From Ehrlichia canis str. Jake (GTDB lineage: Bacteria > Pseudomonadota > Alphaproteobacteria > Rickettsiales > Anaplasmataceae): 64,000 nucleotides of DNA. Made by a program: the position numbers and the translations under genes. The stretch covers positions 1,116,001 through 1,180,000 of the forward strand of contig NC_007354.1 in the NCBI RefSeq assembly GCF_000012565.1, written 5' to 3'. Below, in pieces: positions 41,655 to 51,371 of the stretch. Position 1 is the stretch's first letter. Every line of letters begins with the position of its first letter. The notes under the pieces are model-generated. The model did not search any database. It was not told the DNA's origin and worked only from the letters and a program-made list of their open reading frames with translations.

Positions 41655-42611
41655 ATGTTAATATCTTCTGGTACGTCTAGTATTAACTTAGCAAGGTGCA
41701 TATCAAAAACTACAGGTATCAAGTTGATTAATACATGCATTACGCGTTTCTCTGACCAAGAATTAAATGTAGAAGTACAAGAAAATCAAGATGACAAAAA
41801 TAAGCATGTTATAGTTATAAATTCACTATGCTTTCCAGCACATGACAATCTAATAGAACTACTATTACTGATAGATGCAACAAATAGAGCATTGTGTCCA
41901 AGCAAAATAACTTTGATAGTACCATATCTGTGTTATACCAGACAAGATAGGGTCATGTATAGAAATTTAGATAGCAGCAGTCTAATGGTTTCTGCATTAA
42001 GTGCAAAAGTTATTATTAATACACTAGAAACAGCAAATATAAATAACATTATTTTTATTGATTTACATTCAAATCAATTAACTGGCTTTTTTGATACATC
42101 TATTACTAACTTAAGTTCACATGCTATTTTTATAGAAGATATTGCAGGAAAATATGACATGGATAATCTTGTCATCGTCTCACCTGACTATGGAGCATTA
42201 AACAGAACTAGAGTCTTTGCAAATGCACTATCAAGGCAGTATAAACTAAACAATGAAATTCAAGTAGCAGTAATAGATAAATATAGAGCAAAACCTGGTG
42301 TATCTGAAGTTATGAATATAGCTGGTAACGTAGAAAATAAAGACTGTATTATAATAGATGACATAGTAGATTCAGCTGGAACATTATGCAATGCAGCATC
42401 AGCTCTAAAAGACAAGGGAGCACTCAAAGTTAGTGCATATGTTACACATGGAATATTATCTGGCAATGCAATAGAAAAAGTTACTAACTCAAAATTAGAT
42501 AATTTAACAACTACTAACACAATTAATCATAGTTCATTTAATACACCAAAAATTCAAATTTTATCCATTGATAAATTTTTAAGCAATTATATACTATATA
42601 ATTTAGTCTAA
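41655..42611 (+). CDS. prs: ribose-phosphate pyrophosphokinase
   Basis: Makes PRPP for purine, pyrimidine and other pathways. 318 residues; the PRPP loop DCIIIDDIVDSAGTLCN is at 230-246, with FIDLHSNQLTGFFD and PYLCYTRQDR typical of the family. It is more divergent than most bacterial Prs and lacks some canonical stretches (the start LISSGTSSINLA replaces the usual FSGNANPELA). It is followed after 14 bases by gatC, so the two form a likely operon. Confidence 0.93.
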   Translation: MLISSGTSSINLARCISKTTGIKLINTCITRFSDQELNVEVQENQDDKNKHVIVINSLCFPAHDNLIELLLLIDATNRALCPSKITLIVPYLCYTRQDRVMYRNLDSSSLMVSALSAKVIINTLETANINNIIFIDLHSNQLTGFFDTSITNLSSHAIFIEDIAGKYDMDNLVIVSPDYGALNRTRVFANALSRQYKLNNEIQVAVIDKYRAKPGVSEVMNIAGNVENKDCIIIDDIVDSAGTLCNAASALKDKGALKVSAYVTHGILSGNAIEKVTNSKLDNLTTTNTINHSSFNTPKIQILSIDKFLSNYILYNLV

Positions 42612-42625
42612 GCTTAAGGAACAAA

Positions 42626-42970
42626 TTGACAGAGAATAAACTTGAAAATAATACTTCCAGCTCACTTGCACAAACAGACAAGTCACTAACCAAAGACGAT
42701 TTGTTACAAGTTGCAAAGTTAGTTAGGATAAAGCTGGATGATAGTGAGATTGATTATTATCTTAAAGAACTAAAAGTAGTATTAAGTTGGATACAAACAA
42801 TATCACAAGTCAATACTCAAAATATCGCTCCTATGAGCCATGGTGGTATTAACGATACACTACCTTTACGTGAAGATATTATAAACGATGGTAATATAAA
42901 AGACATAGTATTGTTCAACTCTACTGAACAAGAACACGATTTCTTTGTTGTCCCAAAAGTAATTGAGTAA
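42626..42970 (+). CDS. gatC: Asp/Glu-tRNA amidotransferase subunit C
   Basis: Small scaffold subunit of GatCAB, which converts Glu-tRNA(Gln) to Gln-tRNA(Gln). 114 residues: LTKDDLLQVAKLVRIKLDDSE opens the conserved part at about 21, and the C-terminal PLREDII motif is present. The start is TTG at 42626 with AAGGA five bases upstream, giving about 20 residues more than usual. gatA and gatB are not in this window. It pairs functionally with the non-discriminating GluRS role suggested for gltX. Confidence 0.93.
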   Translation: MTENKLENNTSSSLAQTDKSLTKDDLLQVAKLVRIKLDDSEIDYYLKELKVVLSWIQTISQVNTQNIAPMSHGGINDTLPLREDIINDGNIKDIVLFNSTEQEHDFFVVPKVIE

Positions 42971-43895
42971 ATCAAATAAATAATACTAATAAAATAATTC
43001 TACTTCGTTTTATGGAATGCCTACTAAACTACTGTAACCATTAAACTTGATACAGTGTACCATGATGTATTTAGTGGTACTTGCAGTATTTTTAGAGTGG
43101 TAATACGTCACACAACAGCACTGCAACAGAGCCAAATGTAACTTATTACATTGACATACTGTAAATACAGACATCTTAATATCCAATACTTAATGCATAT
43201 TACATTTGCAATCTACTCACTCTTTATACATATACAAAATTTTCTACTACACTCACTTATAGCAAAAATAATTAAGCACATACTATTTATGCCAAACACT
43301 TAACTGACACACAAAATTATACCATACCATCTAACCTTTTAAGCATAATATCTCTCTAAACATGGTATTGGTGAATTGAAATACCAACTAATCTTCTAAT
43401 CATATCAACAAAATATTGTCACTTCCTCAATTTTATAAAAATATTTCACAATTCATTCTATACATACAAAGTAACTCTATAATGCTTATTAATGTGGCTT
43501 GGAATATTAATTTATCATCCTAACTCATTCACATAAAATATGTGCAACTTTCTAAATTTCACCATATACAAAAGAATCTAATGATTTACTTTATACACAT
43601 AAAGCAATTCCATACTCTAAGTTTGATTAAAATACTAATTTACTGAAACTTAAGCACATATCGCTGAATAGTACAACCTTCTAAAGTTTATCAAGAAGTT
43701 TTATTATTGACTCTATATACAAGAAACAATTCCATAGCTATTTAGCAGACTTGACACTCCTTAAATGATATACACACAAAAGATTTGATAATACATACAA
43801 AGCAACATTATACCGCTACTGCAGTACTAACAGCTCTAAATATATCTATGTATATTTACATACCGCACCAAAAAAAGTCTGTATTAAATAAAAAA
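42971..43895. repeat. spacer with imperfect tandem repeats downstream of acnA
   Basis: No gene. Between about 43450 and 43830 a motif recurs in diverged copies: tctatacatacaaagtaact (43458), tttatacacataaagcaatt (43590), tctatatacaagaaacaatt (43711) and ataatacatacaaagcaaca (about 43790). Steps are about 132, 121 and 79 bases. The earlier half (42971-43440) shows no clear pattern. Confidence 0.5.
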
Positions 43896-46547
43896 TTATT
43901 CTTTTGATAAGTTAGAACGCATCATTCTTACTAACACATACTGTAAAACACCACCACTTTTAAAATAATCAACTTCAATAGCAGTATTGAGGTTACAAAT
44001 CAATTTGATATTTTGACTAACACCATCTTTTCTAAAAATAATACATTCTACTTCTTTATTGATACCAATTTCACCAACAATGCTAATTCCTTCATCCCCT
44101 GTTAATTGTAAAGTTTTTCTTGTATCACCTTCCTTAAACGTTAATGGTAATACACCCATTCCAATAAGATTAGACCTGTGTATACGTTCAAAACTTTCAG
44201 CTATTATAGCTTTAATATTTAAAAAGAAAGTGCCTTTAGCTGCCCAATCTCTACTTGATCCACTACCATACTCCTTTCCTGCAATAACAACCAATGGTAC
44301 GTTATTCTGTTGATAAAGCTGCGATGCATCAAATATTGACATCTTTTCACCAGTAGGTACATATTTAGTAAACCCGCCTTCACAATTCACCATTTCGTTA
44401 CGTACACGAATATTAGCAAATGTCCCACGAGTCATCACATGATGATTCCCCCTCCGTGAACCATATGAATTAAAATCTTGTACTACAACATTATTTTGCA
44501 TTAGGAACATACCAGCAGGACTATTTGCAGCAATATTACCAGCTGGAGAAATGTGATCAGTAGTAACACTATCACCTAGTAAAGCTAAGATTCTCGCATT
44601 ACTAATATTAATATTATTGCTTGCATCATCCACAGCAATAGATAAATTCTTAAAATATGTAGGACTTTGTATATAAGTACTACTTGTATCCCACAGATAA
44701 ATGTCACCATTAGCACATTTTAAATCTTCCCAATATTTTCCCCCACTAAAAACATCTTTATATTTATCAACAAACATTTGTTTATCAATAGCTTTGCTGA
44801 TGACCTCATTTATTTCATCATTAGACGGCCATATATCATGTAAATACACATGTTTGCCATCATCATCTACAGCTATTGGGTCTGCGTTAAGATTAATATC
44901 AACAGTCCCAGCCAAAGCATAAGCTACAACAAGAGGAGGAGAAGCCAAAAAATTAGCTCTAATACAAGGATGTATTCTTCCTTCAAAATTACGGTTACCA
45001 GATAAAACAGACGCTACTATTAAATCGTTCCTTTTGATATCTTCTTCAATTTTAGAACTCAATGGACCAGAATTTCCTATGCAAGTAGTACATCCATATC
45101 CAACCAAATGGAATCCTAAAGCATCTAAATCTTTTTGTAAACCAGATTTTACTAGATATTCTGTAACAACTTGTGAACCTGGAGCTAATGAAGTTTTAAC
45201 CCATGGTTTAGCTTTCAGATTCAACATATTCGCTTTACGCGCAACAAGTCCAGCAGCAATCATAACACTTGGATTAGACGTATTAGTACAGCTAGTTATT
45301 GCAGCAATCACAACATCACCATTACGTAAAGACTGACTTTCCGGATCAATTACTGTAGATTTTGAACTTTGTAATAAATTCTGTACTGTTGCTTTGACAT
45401 CAGAAAGAAAAATTTTATCCTGAGGTCTCTTTGGACCCGCAATTACAGGTTGTACACTTGCTAAATCAAGCTCTATTCTATCATCATAACGTGGTTCTTC
45501 TTTAGTATGCCACAAACATTGTTCCTTAGCATAAGATTCTACCAAATCTATTAGCGATATATCACGTCCTGTTATCTCTAAATATTCTAAAGTCTTATGA
45601 TCTATAGGGAAGAACCCACATGTAGCACCATATTCAGGAGACATATTAGCAACAGTCGATCTATCAGCAATAGATAAACCACTTAATCCATCTCCATAGA
45701 ATTCAACAAACTTCCCTACAACACCTTTACTTCTCAAGATACTAGTAATAGTCAACACCATATCCGTTGCAGTAACACCTTCCGACAACTTTCCTGTTAA
45801 TTTAAAGCCTATAACCTGAGGAATAAGCATAGTAATAGGCTGACCCAACATGACTGCTTCAGCTTCTATGCCACCTACGCCCCATCCTAACACAGACAAA
45901 CCATTAATCATAGTAGTGTGACTATCAGTACCAACTAATGTATCTGGATATACTAAATCTCCTTCACTCCATACAACTTTAGCAATATGCTCTAAATTAA
46001 CCTGATGACATATACCAGCTCCAGGAGGTACAACACGAAAATTTTTAAAAGCATGTTGTCCCCATTTTAAAAACTTATATCTTTCTAAATTTCTCTGTAT
46101 TTCTACAGATACATTTTTATTAAATGCATCTTCTTCCCCATAAAAATCAACTTGTATTGAATGATCAATAATTAAATCAACTGGTACTTTAGGATTAATA
46201 ATACTAGGATTTTCACCATTCTCTCTAACATAATCACGCATTGCAGCTAAATCGACCACTGCAGGTACACCAGTAAAATCTTGCATTAAAACACGAGCAG
46301 GAGAAAAATTTATTTCGTATTTTACATGTTCATTAACACATTGAGCTAATTTTTTTATGTCTTCAAGCCTAACACTATGACCATTTTCATTACGCAGCAA
46401 ATTTTCAAACAACACTTTTAGTGAATATGGCAACTTAGCAATATCAACACCTAACTTACTACATGCAGCTTTTAAGCTAAAATATTCATAATAACTTTTT
46501 CCTGTAATTAACTTTTTCTTCGAATCAAGAGAATTTAACAATTCCAC
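43896..46547 (-). CDS. acnA: aconitate hydratase A
   Basis: TCA-cycle [4Fe-4S] enzyme isomerising citrate and isocitrate. 883 residues in the AcnA/IRP layout; cluster cysteines lie in ITSCTNTSNPSVM (about 418) and GCTTCIGNSGPL (about 484 and 487); substrate-binding DSHTTMINGLSVLGWGVGG and GSSRDWAAKGTFFL are present. The frame opens at TTG 46565, but AAAGGAG lies directly after that codon and 8 bases before GTG 46547, so the GTG is the better start. It is a single-gene unit. Confidence 0.97.
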   Translation of the reverse strand: MELLNSLDSKKKLITGKSYYEYFSLKAACSKLGVDIAKLPYSLKVLFENLLRNENGHSVRLEDIKKLAQCVNEHVKYEINFSPARVLMQDFTGVPAVVDLAAMRDYVRENGENPSIINPKVPVDLIIDHSIQVDFYGEEDAFNKNVSVEIQRNLERYKFLKWGQHAFKNFRVVPPGAGICHQVNLEHIAKVVWSEGDLVYPDTLVGTDSHTTMINGLSVLGWGVGGIEAEAVMLGQPITMLIPQVIGFKLTGKLSEGVTATDMVLTITSILRSKGVVGKFVEFYGDGLSGLSIADRSTVANMSPEYGATCGFFPIDHKTLEYLEITGRDISLIDLVESYAKEQCLWHTKEEPRYDDRIELDLASVQPVIAGPKRPQDKIFLSDVKATVQNLLQSSKSTVIDPESQSLRNGDVVIAAITSCTNTSNPSVMIAAGLVARKANMLNLKAKPWVKTSLAPGSQVVTEYLVKSGLQKDLDALGFHLVGYGCTTCIGNSGPLSSKIEEDIKRNDLIVASVLSGNRNFEGRIHPCIRANFLASPPLVVAYALAGTVDINLNADPIAVDDDGKHVYLHDIWPSNDEINEVISKAIDKQMFVDKYKDVFSGGKYWEDLKCANGDIYLWDTSSTYIQSPTYFKNLSIAVDDASNNINISNARILALLGDSVTTDHISPAGNIAANSPAGMFLMQNNVVVQDFNSYGSRRGNHHVMTRGTFANIRVRNEMVNCEGGFTKYVPTGEKMSIFDASQLYQQNNVPLVVIAGKEYGSGSSRDWAAKGTFFLNIKAIIAESFERIHRSNLIGMGVLPLTFKEGDTRKTLQLTGDEGISIVGEIGINKEVECIIFRKDGVSQNIKLICNLNTAIEVDYFKSGGVLQYVLVRMMRSNLSKE

Positions 46548-47033
46548 ACTATACACTCCTTTCAACTTAATTTTTCACACAAATAACTAATATCTCAATA
46601 GAAATTTATTATATACCATTAAATCTTTAAGTTAAAGTACTCACAACAATTTCTTATTACGAATTTAGAAAATATATATTTCTTATCAAGATATAACTTT
46701 CAAGAATTTAACACTGATTAAAAATACATACAAATTTACTTCTACATTATAAAGTAAAATACCTAATAATATGTTTGTTAAGTAATTATATTACCTGATT
46801 CACACCTTAGTTTAAAGCATGTACATACGTTAAATTATATAAGAAAAATTTTTATCAAAAATTAAGCAAAGTATACATTGAAAAAGCTCATACTACACAC
46901 TTACAGCTCTCCTACAAAAACAAAACTAATAAAATACCAACCTACGTTGAAATTTGCACGATAACCTAAGCAATACCTAACCCAATACTATTCTCCACTT
47001 ACAGATATCTTGTGTAATCAAACTATAAACCTA
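46548..47033. other. spacer upstream of acnA
   Basis: 486 AT-rich bases downstream of apaG and upstream of acnA on the minus strand; nothing recognised. Confidence 0.35.
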
Positions 47034-47438
47034 CTAATGCGGTTTTGTATTAACATAAGGACTATCTAGTGAAAACACCGGTATATTAACATAGAAAACC
47101 TGAGCTGCATCCTCATCCATAAATTGATACTCTCCATGCATCATCCCAGATGGAGTACTTAAATATGCACCACTAGTATACTCAAAGAACTCTCCAGGCT
47201 TCAAAATAGGCTGCTTCCCTATCACACCAAGACCTGTAACTTCATTAATAATACCAGTTGAATCAATGATTTTCCAACTTCTTCTCAAGAGCTGTACTGT
47301 AGAATTACTTCTATTTTTAACCCTAATGTTATATAACCAGATATAACAATTCTCATGTGGAGCAGACTGTTCTTCTAAGTAACTTGGAACGACTTTAACT
47401 TCAATAAGCTTAGTCATGCTGTAATATTGCAACGTCAT
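47034..47438 (-). CDS. apaG: ApaG domain protein
   Basis: 134 residues forming a fibronectin-like fold; MTKLIEVKVVPSYLEEQS opens the domain, followed by WKIIDSTG, GVIGKQPILKPGEFFEYTSG and MMHGEYQF, all family marks. The molecular role is unsettled; E. coli ApaG has been linked to Co2+/Mg2+ resistance. ATG 47438 has AAGGG six bases upstream; a TTG two codons earlier is less likely. It stands alone, divergent from purK. Confidence 0.93.
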   Translation of the reverse strand: MTLQYYSMTKLIEVKVVPSYLEEQSAPHENCYIWLYNIRVKNRSNSTVQLLRRSWKIIDSTGIINEVTGLGVIGKQPILKPGEFFEYTSGAYLSTPSGMMHGEYQFMDEDAAQVFYVNIPVFSLDSPYVNTKPH

Positions 47439-47733
47439 AAACAACCCTTAGCCACCTAATAAATGATACACCAATTTTACTAATATATCAACATACAATA
47501 CCTAAAATTTATGATTTACAATAACTAAAACATTAATTACTGTACAGACAAAATAACTAATTAATTGAGTATTTTATATTCCGTTTTCAACAATACAAAT
47601 TTTACTTGGTAGTACTATATTTATAGCACGAACACAGTATACAATAGCATATCTTCTATTATTTAATTGACTTACTTTTTTTAGAAAGATTATCATTAAC
47701 TTTCAGAAATGTTAATAATACAAACTTATTACC

Positions 47734-48825
47734 ATGTTACACAATTCATATGTTAGCCCTGGTTCCACAATTGGCATCATAGGTGGAGGACAATTAGGAA
47801 AAATGATATCCATAGCTGCAACAAATCTAGGATATAAAACACACCTACTAACTGATAATCAAGATAGTCCATCAATAAATGTTACTAACAATGTAACAAT
47901 ACTAGATAACTACTACAATAAAGAATTACTGCTTGAATTTGCATCTAGTGTTGACATCGCAACATTAGAGTTTGAAAATATACCTAGCACTACTATAGAC
48001 ATATTATCACAGAAAACCAAAGTTTATCCAGGGAAAACAGCCTTACATATTTCTCAAAATAGAATAAGAGAAAAACAATATATAAGAAACTTAGGCATTA
48101 AAACAGCAAATTTCAGAATAATTGATAACTATGACAATTTAGTACACAATGTTTTGGAATTAGGATATCCTGCATTACTTAAAACTACAGAACTAGGTTA
48201 TGACGGAAAAGGTCAATACCTAATAACACAGCCAGGTGATTTAAATACTCTGTCAACCCTCAATTGGCAACAGGAGTATATTTTAGAAAAATTTGTTAAA
48301 ATACATAAAGAAATATCCATTATAATCTCAAAAAGTATTAACGGTTCCATAGAATTTTTCCCAGTAGCAGAAAATCATCACACTAATGGCATCTTAGCAA
48401 CATCATCAGTTCCTGCATCAATTTCTGAAGAAATAAATATACAAGCAAAAAATATTGCATTACAAATTGCAGAATCTTTCAATTTAGTAGGCATACTAGC
48501 AGTAGAATTTTTCATCACAGATGAACAAGAACTTATAGTGAATGAAATAGCTCCTCGTCCTCATAATTCTGGCCACTGGAGTTTAGACGCTTGTAATATC
48601 AGTCAATTTGAACAACTAACAAGGGCAATTTGTGGCTTGCCTTTAAAGCCTGTAAAGTTACTTTTTCCATGCACTATGGATAATATACTAGGAGATGATA
48701 TATACAATTACTATCAATATAAAACTAAGATTAATGAAAGCATATATATATATGGCAAGACAAAAGCTAGTAAAAACAGAAAAATGGGTCACATTAATAG
48801 GTTAAATCTAAAACATGAGATATAG
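47734..48825 (+). CDS. purK: N5-carboxyaminoimidazole ribonucleotide synthase
   Basis: ATP-dependent carboxylation step of purine synthesis, working with PurE. 363-residue ATP-grasp protein: IGIIGGGQLGKMISIAA at the start, KTTELGYDGKGQ for ATP binding, and VNEIAPRPHNSGHWS near the end. No SD is visible before ATG 47734. The region right after it leads into the duplicated P28 locus. Confidence 0.95.
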   Translation: MLHNSYVSPGSTIGIIGGGQLGKMISIAATNLGYKTHLLTDNQDSPSINVTNNVTILDNYYNKELLLEFASSVDIATLEFENIPSTTIDILSQKTKVYPGKTALHISQNRIREKQYIRNLGIKTANFRIIDNYDNLVHNVLELGYPALLKTTELGYDGKGQYLITQPGDLNTLSTLNWQQEYILEKFVKIHKEISIIISKSINGSIEFFPVAENHHTNGILATSSVPASISEEINIQAKNIALQIAESFNLVGILAVEFFITDEQELIVNEIAPRPHNSGHWSLDACNISQFEQLTRAICGLPLKPVKLLFPCTMDNILGDDIYNYYQYKTKINESIYIYGKTKASKNRKMGHINRLNLKHEI

Positions 48826-48959
48826 ATTATTTAGACAAAGTTACTTTAATCTGTAGCAAGCATCAATGATACTTAAAGATATAATTAAGCACATATATTG
48901 TTAATACAAAAACTAATATTTTAACATTAATGTAATCAATACACTATTATTACCAGATA

Positions 48960-49147
48960 TATTTTTAATTCATACAGAGCAATACAAATCCATTCTTGAT
49001 ACTAATTTTAGCAGTATTTCTCAATATATTTCCTGTAACTTTTCCAATAAAGCTAACTAGCATTTTACATCTACCAGATCCACATATTTATTATTATCAG
49101 CAAAAAATTCACCAGATTTATACTTACTCATTTATTATCTTTTATAA
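48960..49147 (-). pseudogene. decayed copy of the 3' end of the 782-aa protein gene (copy 1)
   Basis: On the minus strand this reads KSGEFFADNNKY before decaying, matching KSGKLLAENNSKY near the C-terminus of the intact protein at 52714-55062. Further on ggaaatatattgagaaatact matches agtggtatggtgaaaattact of the intact gene, and gatttgtattgctctgtatg matches its sequence just past the stop. It is full of stops and small indels. It ends 13 bases before the first P28 gene. The preceding bases (about 48905-48960) also resemble the sequence downstream of the intact gene. Confidence 0.75.
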
Positions 49148-49160
49148 AAGGTTTATTAAC

Positions 49161-50003
49161 ATGAATTATAAGAAAATTCTAGTAAGAAGCGCGTTAATCT
49201 CATTAATGTCAATCTTACCATATCAGTCTTTTGCAGATCCTGTAGGTTCAAGAACTAATGATAACAAAGAAGGCTTCTACATTAGTGCAAAGTACAATCC
49301 AAGTATATCACACTTTAGAAAATTCTCTGCTGAAGAAACTCCTATTAATGGAACAAATTCTCTCACTAAAAAAGTTTTCGGACTAAAGAAAGATGGTGAT
49401 ATAACAAAAAAAGACGATTTTACAAGAGTAGCTCCAGGCATTGATTTTCAAAATAACTTAATATCAGGATTTTCAGGAAGTATTGGTTACTCTATGGACG
49501 GACCAAGAATAGAACTTGAAGCTGCATATCAACAATTTAATCCAAAAAACACCGATAACAATGATACTGATAATGGTGAATACTATAAACATTTTGCATT
49601 ATCTCGTAAAGATGCAATGGAAGATCAGCAATATGTAGTACTTAAAAATGACGGCATAACTTTTATGTCATTGATGGTTAATACTTGCTATGACATTACA
49701 GCTGAAGGAGTATCTTTCGTACCATATGCATGTGCAGGTATAGGAGCAGATCTTATCACTATTTTTAAAGACCTCAATCTAAAATTTGCTTACCAAGGAA
49801 AAATAGGTATTAGTTACCCTATCACACCAGAAGTCTCTGCATTTATTGGTGGATACTACCATGGCGTTATTGGTAATAAATTTGAGAAGATACCTGTAAT
49901 AACTCCTGTAGTATTAAATGATGCTCCTCAAACCACATCTGCTTCAGTAACTCTTGACGTTGGATACTTTGGCGGAGAAATTGGAATGAGGTTCACCTTC
50001 TAA
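49161..50003 (+). CDS. P28/MAP1/OMP-1 family outer membrane protein, paralogue 1
   Basis: Immunodominant surface beta-barrel/porin of Ehrlichia. 280 residues from MNYKKILVRSALISLMSILP, a signal peptide cleaved near SFA/DP. Family marks: FYISAKYNPSISHF, GFSGSIGYSMDGPRIELEAAY, CYDITAEG, CAGIGADL, YQGKIGISYPI and the C-terminal aromatic MRFTF for BAM recognition. The frame is open 55 codons upstream, but AAAGG nine bases before this ATG and the signal peptide fix the start; the upstream part is the antisense of a decayed copy of the 782-aa gene. It is the most divergent of the three paralogues here. Confidence 0.95.
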   Translation: MNYKKILVRSALISLMSILPYQSFADPVGSRTNDNKEGFYISAKYNPSISHFRKFSAEETPINGTNSLTKKVFGLKKDGDITKKDDFTRVAPGIDFQNNLISGFSGSIGYSMDGPRIELEAAYQQFNPKNTDNNDTDNGEYYKHFALSRKDAMEDQQYVVLKNDGITFMSLMVNTCYDITAEGVSFVPYACAGIGADLITIFKDLNLKFAYQGKIGISYPITPEVSAFIGGYYHGVIGNKFEKIPVITPVVLNDAPQTTSASVTLDVGYFGGEIGMRFTF

Positions 50004-50062
50004 CTTATTTCTTGTTACACCTAATAAGTAGTAACAAAGAAAATTTTAGCAATTCATATCAT

Positions 50063-50095
50063 AGGGAAAATGTGAAGTTATTTCAAGTTTTCCCT
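50063..50095 (+). terminator. stem-loop after P28 paralogue 1
   Basis: AGGGAAAA pairs with TTTTCCCT (8 base pairs), and inside it TGAA pairs with TTCA, making a bulged hairpin about 60 bases after the stop. The outer arm supplies a T run. It is the clearest stem-loop in the window and may terminate or attenuate transcription into paralogue 2. The rest of the 50004-50330 spacer holds the paralogue 2 leader. Confidence 0.55.
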
Positions 50096-50330
50096 TATGT
50101 CTTTATGTATATTGTTGCACTATAAATATTCTTCTTTAACTATGCTGTAAAAGTACACTTGCAGTATACATAAGTGATTAAAGCTATCTTTTTTTTCTGT
50201 GCAAATAATAAAATATATTAAAATTCTCTTAAGAAAATCATCAGTATTTTATATAAAAAGCCATATTCTAACTTGTACTCATTTCATACTTTTACTATTT
50301 TTGATTTACTATTATTATTCTAGGAATAAT

Positions 50331-51161
50331 ATGAACTGTAAAAAAATTCTTATAACAACTACATTGGTATCACTAACAATTCTTTTACCTGGCATATCTT
50401 TCTCCAAACCAATACATGAAAACAATACTACAGGAAACTTTTACATTATTGGAAAATATGTACCAAGTATTTCACATTTTGGGAACTTTTCAGCTAAAGA
50501 AGAAAAAAACACAACAACTGGAATTTTTGGATTAAAAGAATCATGGACTGGTGGTATCATCCTTGATAAAGAACATGCAGCTTTTAATATCCCAAATTAT
50601 TCATTTAAATATGAAAATAATCCATTTTTAGGATTTGCAGGGGTAATTGGCTATTCAATAGGTAGTCCAAGAATAGAATTTGAAGTATCATACGAGACAT
50701 TCGATGTACAAAATCCAGGAGATAAGTTTAACAATGATGCACATAAGTATTGTGCTTTATCCAATGATTCCAGTAAAACAATGAAAAGTGGTAAATTCGT
50801 TTTTCTCAAAAATGAAGGATTAAGTGACATATCACTCATGTTAAATGTATGTTATGATATAATAAACAAAAGAATGCCTTTTTCACCTTACATATGTGCA
50901 GGCATTGGTACTGACTTAATATTCATGTTTGACGCTATAAACCATAAAGCTGCTTATCAAGGAAAATTAGGTTTTAATTATCCAATAAGCCCAGAAGCTA
51001 ACATTTCTATGGGTGTGCACTTTCACAAAGTAACAAACAACGAGTTTAGAGTTCCTGTTCTATTAACTGCTGGAGGACTCGCTCCAGATAATCTATTTGC
51101 AATAGTAAAGTTGAGTATATGTCATTTTGGGTTAGAATTTGGGTACAGGGTCAGTTTTTAA
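50331..51161 (+). CDS. P28/MAP1/OMP-1 family outer membrane protein, paralogue 2
   Basis: 276 residues from MNCKKILITTTLVSLTILLP, signal peptide ending near SFS. The pattern is closest of the three to classical MAP1/P28: SISHFGNFSAKEE, VFGLKE-like IFGLKES, YSFKYENNPFLGFAGVIGYS, RIEFEVSYETFDVQNPGD, CAGIGTDL, AYQGKLGFNYPI, and a terminal YRVSF. An AGGA lies seven bases before the ATG; the open frame upstream is non-coding leader. The leader (tttactatttttgatttact) resembles that of paralogue 3. Confidence 0.95.
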   Translation: MNCKKILITTTLVSLTILLPGISFSKPIHENNTTGNFYIIGKYVPSISHFGNFSAKEEKNTTTGIFGLKESWTGGIILDKEHAAFNIPNYSFKYENNPFLGFAGVIGYSIGSPRIEFEVSYETFDVQNPGDKFNNDAHKYCALSNDSSKTMKSGKFVFLKNEGLSDISLMLNVCYDIINKRMPFSPYICAGIGTDLIFMFDAINHKAAYQGKLGFNYPISPEANISMGVHFHKVTNNEFRVPVLLTAGGLAPDNLFAIVKLSICHFGLEFGYRVSF

Positions 51162-51229
51162 TTCTATTACCACACATATCAAAATCTAATTCATTTTCAT
51201 TGCTGTTATAAACAAAATAGTCAGCAGGA

Positions 51230-51285
51230 GGTTTTTAATGAATTTATCTTGTAATGTATTAAATTTCTATTACAAAAACTGCTAA
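51230..51285 (+). other. strong ribosome site with 15-codon ORF between P28 paralogues 2 and 3
   Basis: A perfect AGGAGG at 51226-51231 is followed at 51238 by ATG and a 15-codon frame (MNLSCNVLNFYYKNC, stop). The ribosome site lies inside a potential hairpin: AGCAG...TTTTT upstream pairs with AAAAACTGCT at about 51272-51282. Its opening resembles the MNxKK start of P28 proteins. It may be a leader peptide or the decayed start of another paralogue. Confidence 0.35.
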
Positions 51286-51371
51286 CATTTTGCATTAAAA
51301 AATGTCGTTTAATTTGTTTTAGACTGTATTTTTACTATCGTTAATTTACTTTCACTGTTTCTGGTGTAAAT

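Noticed and set aside
48996-49160. 55-codon N-terminal extension of P28 paralogue 1
   Set aside because: It would precede a normal signal peptide and ribosome site, and the DNA is a gene remnant on the other strand.
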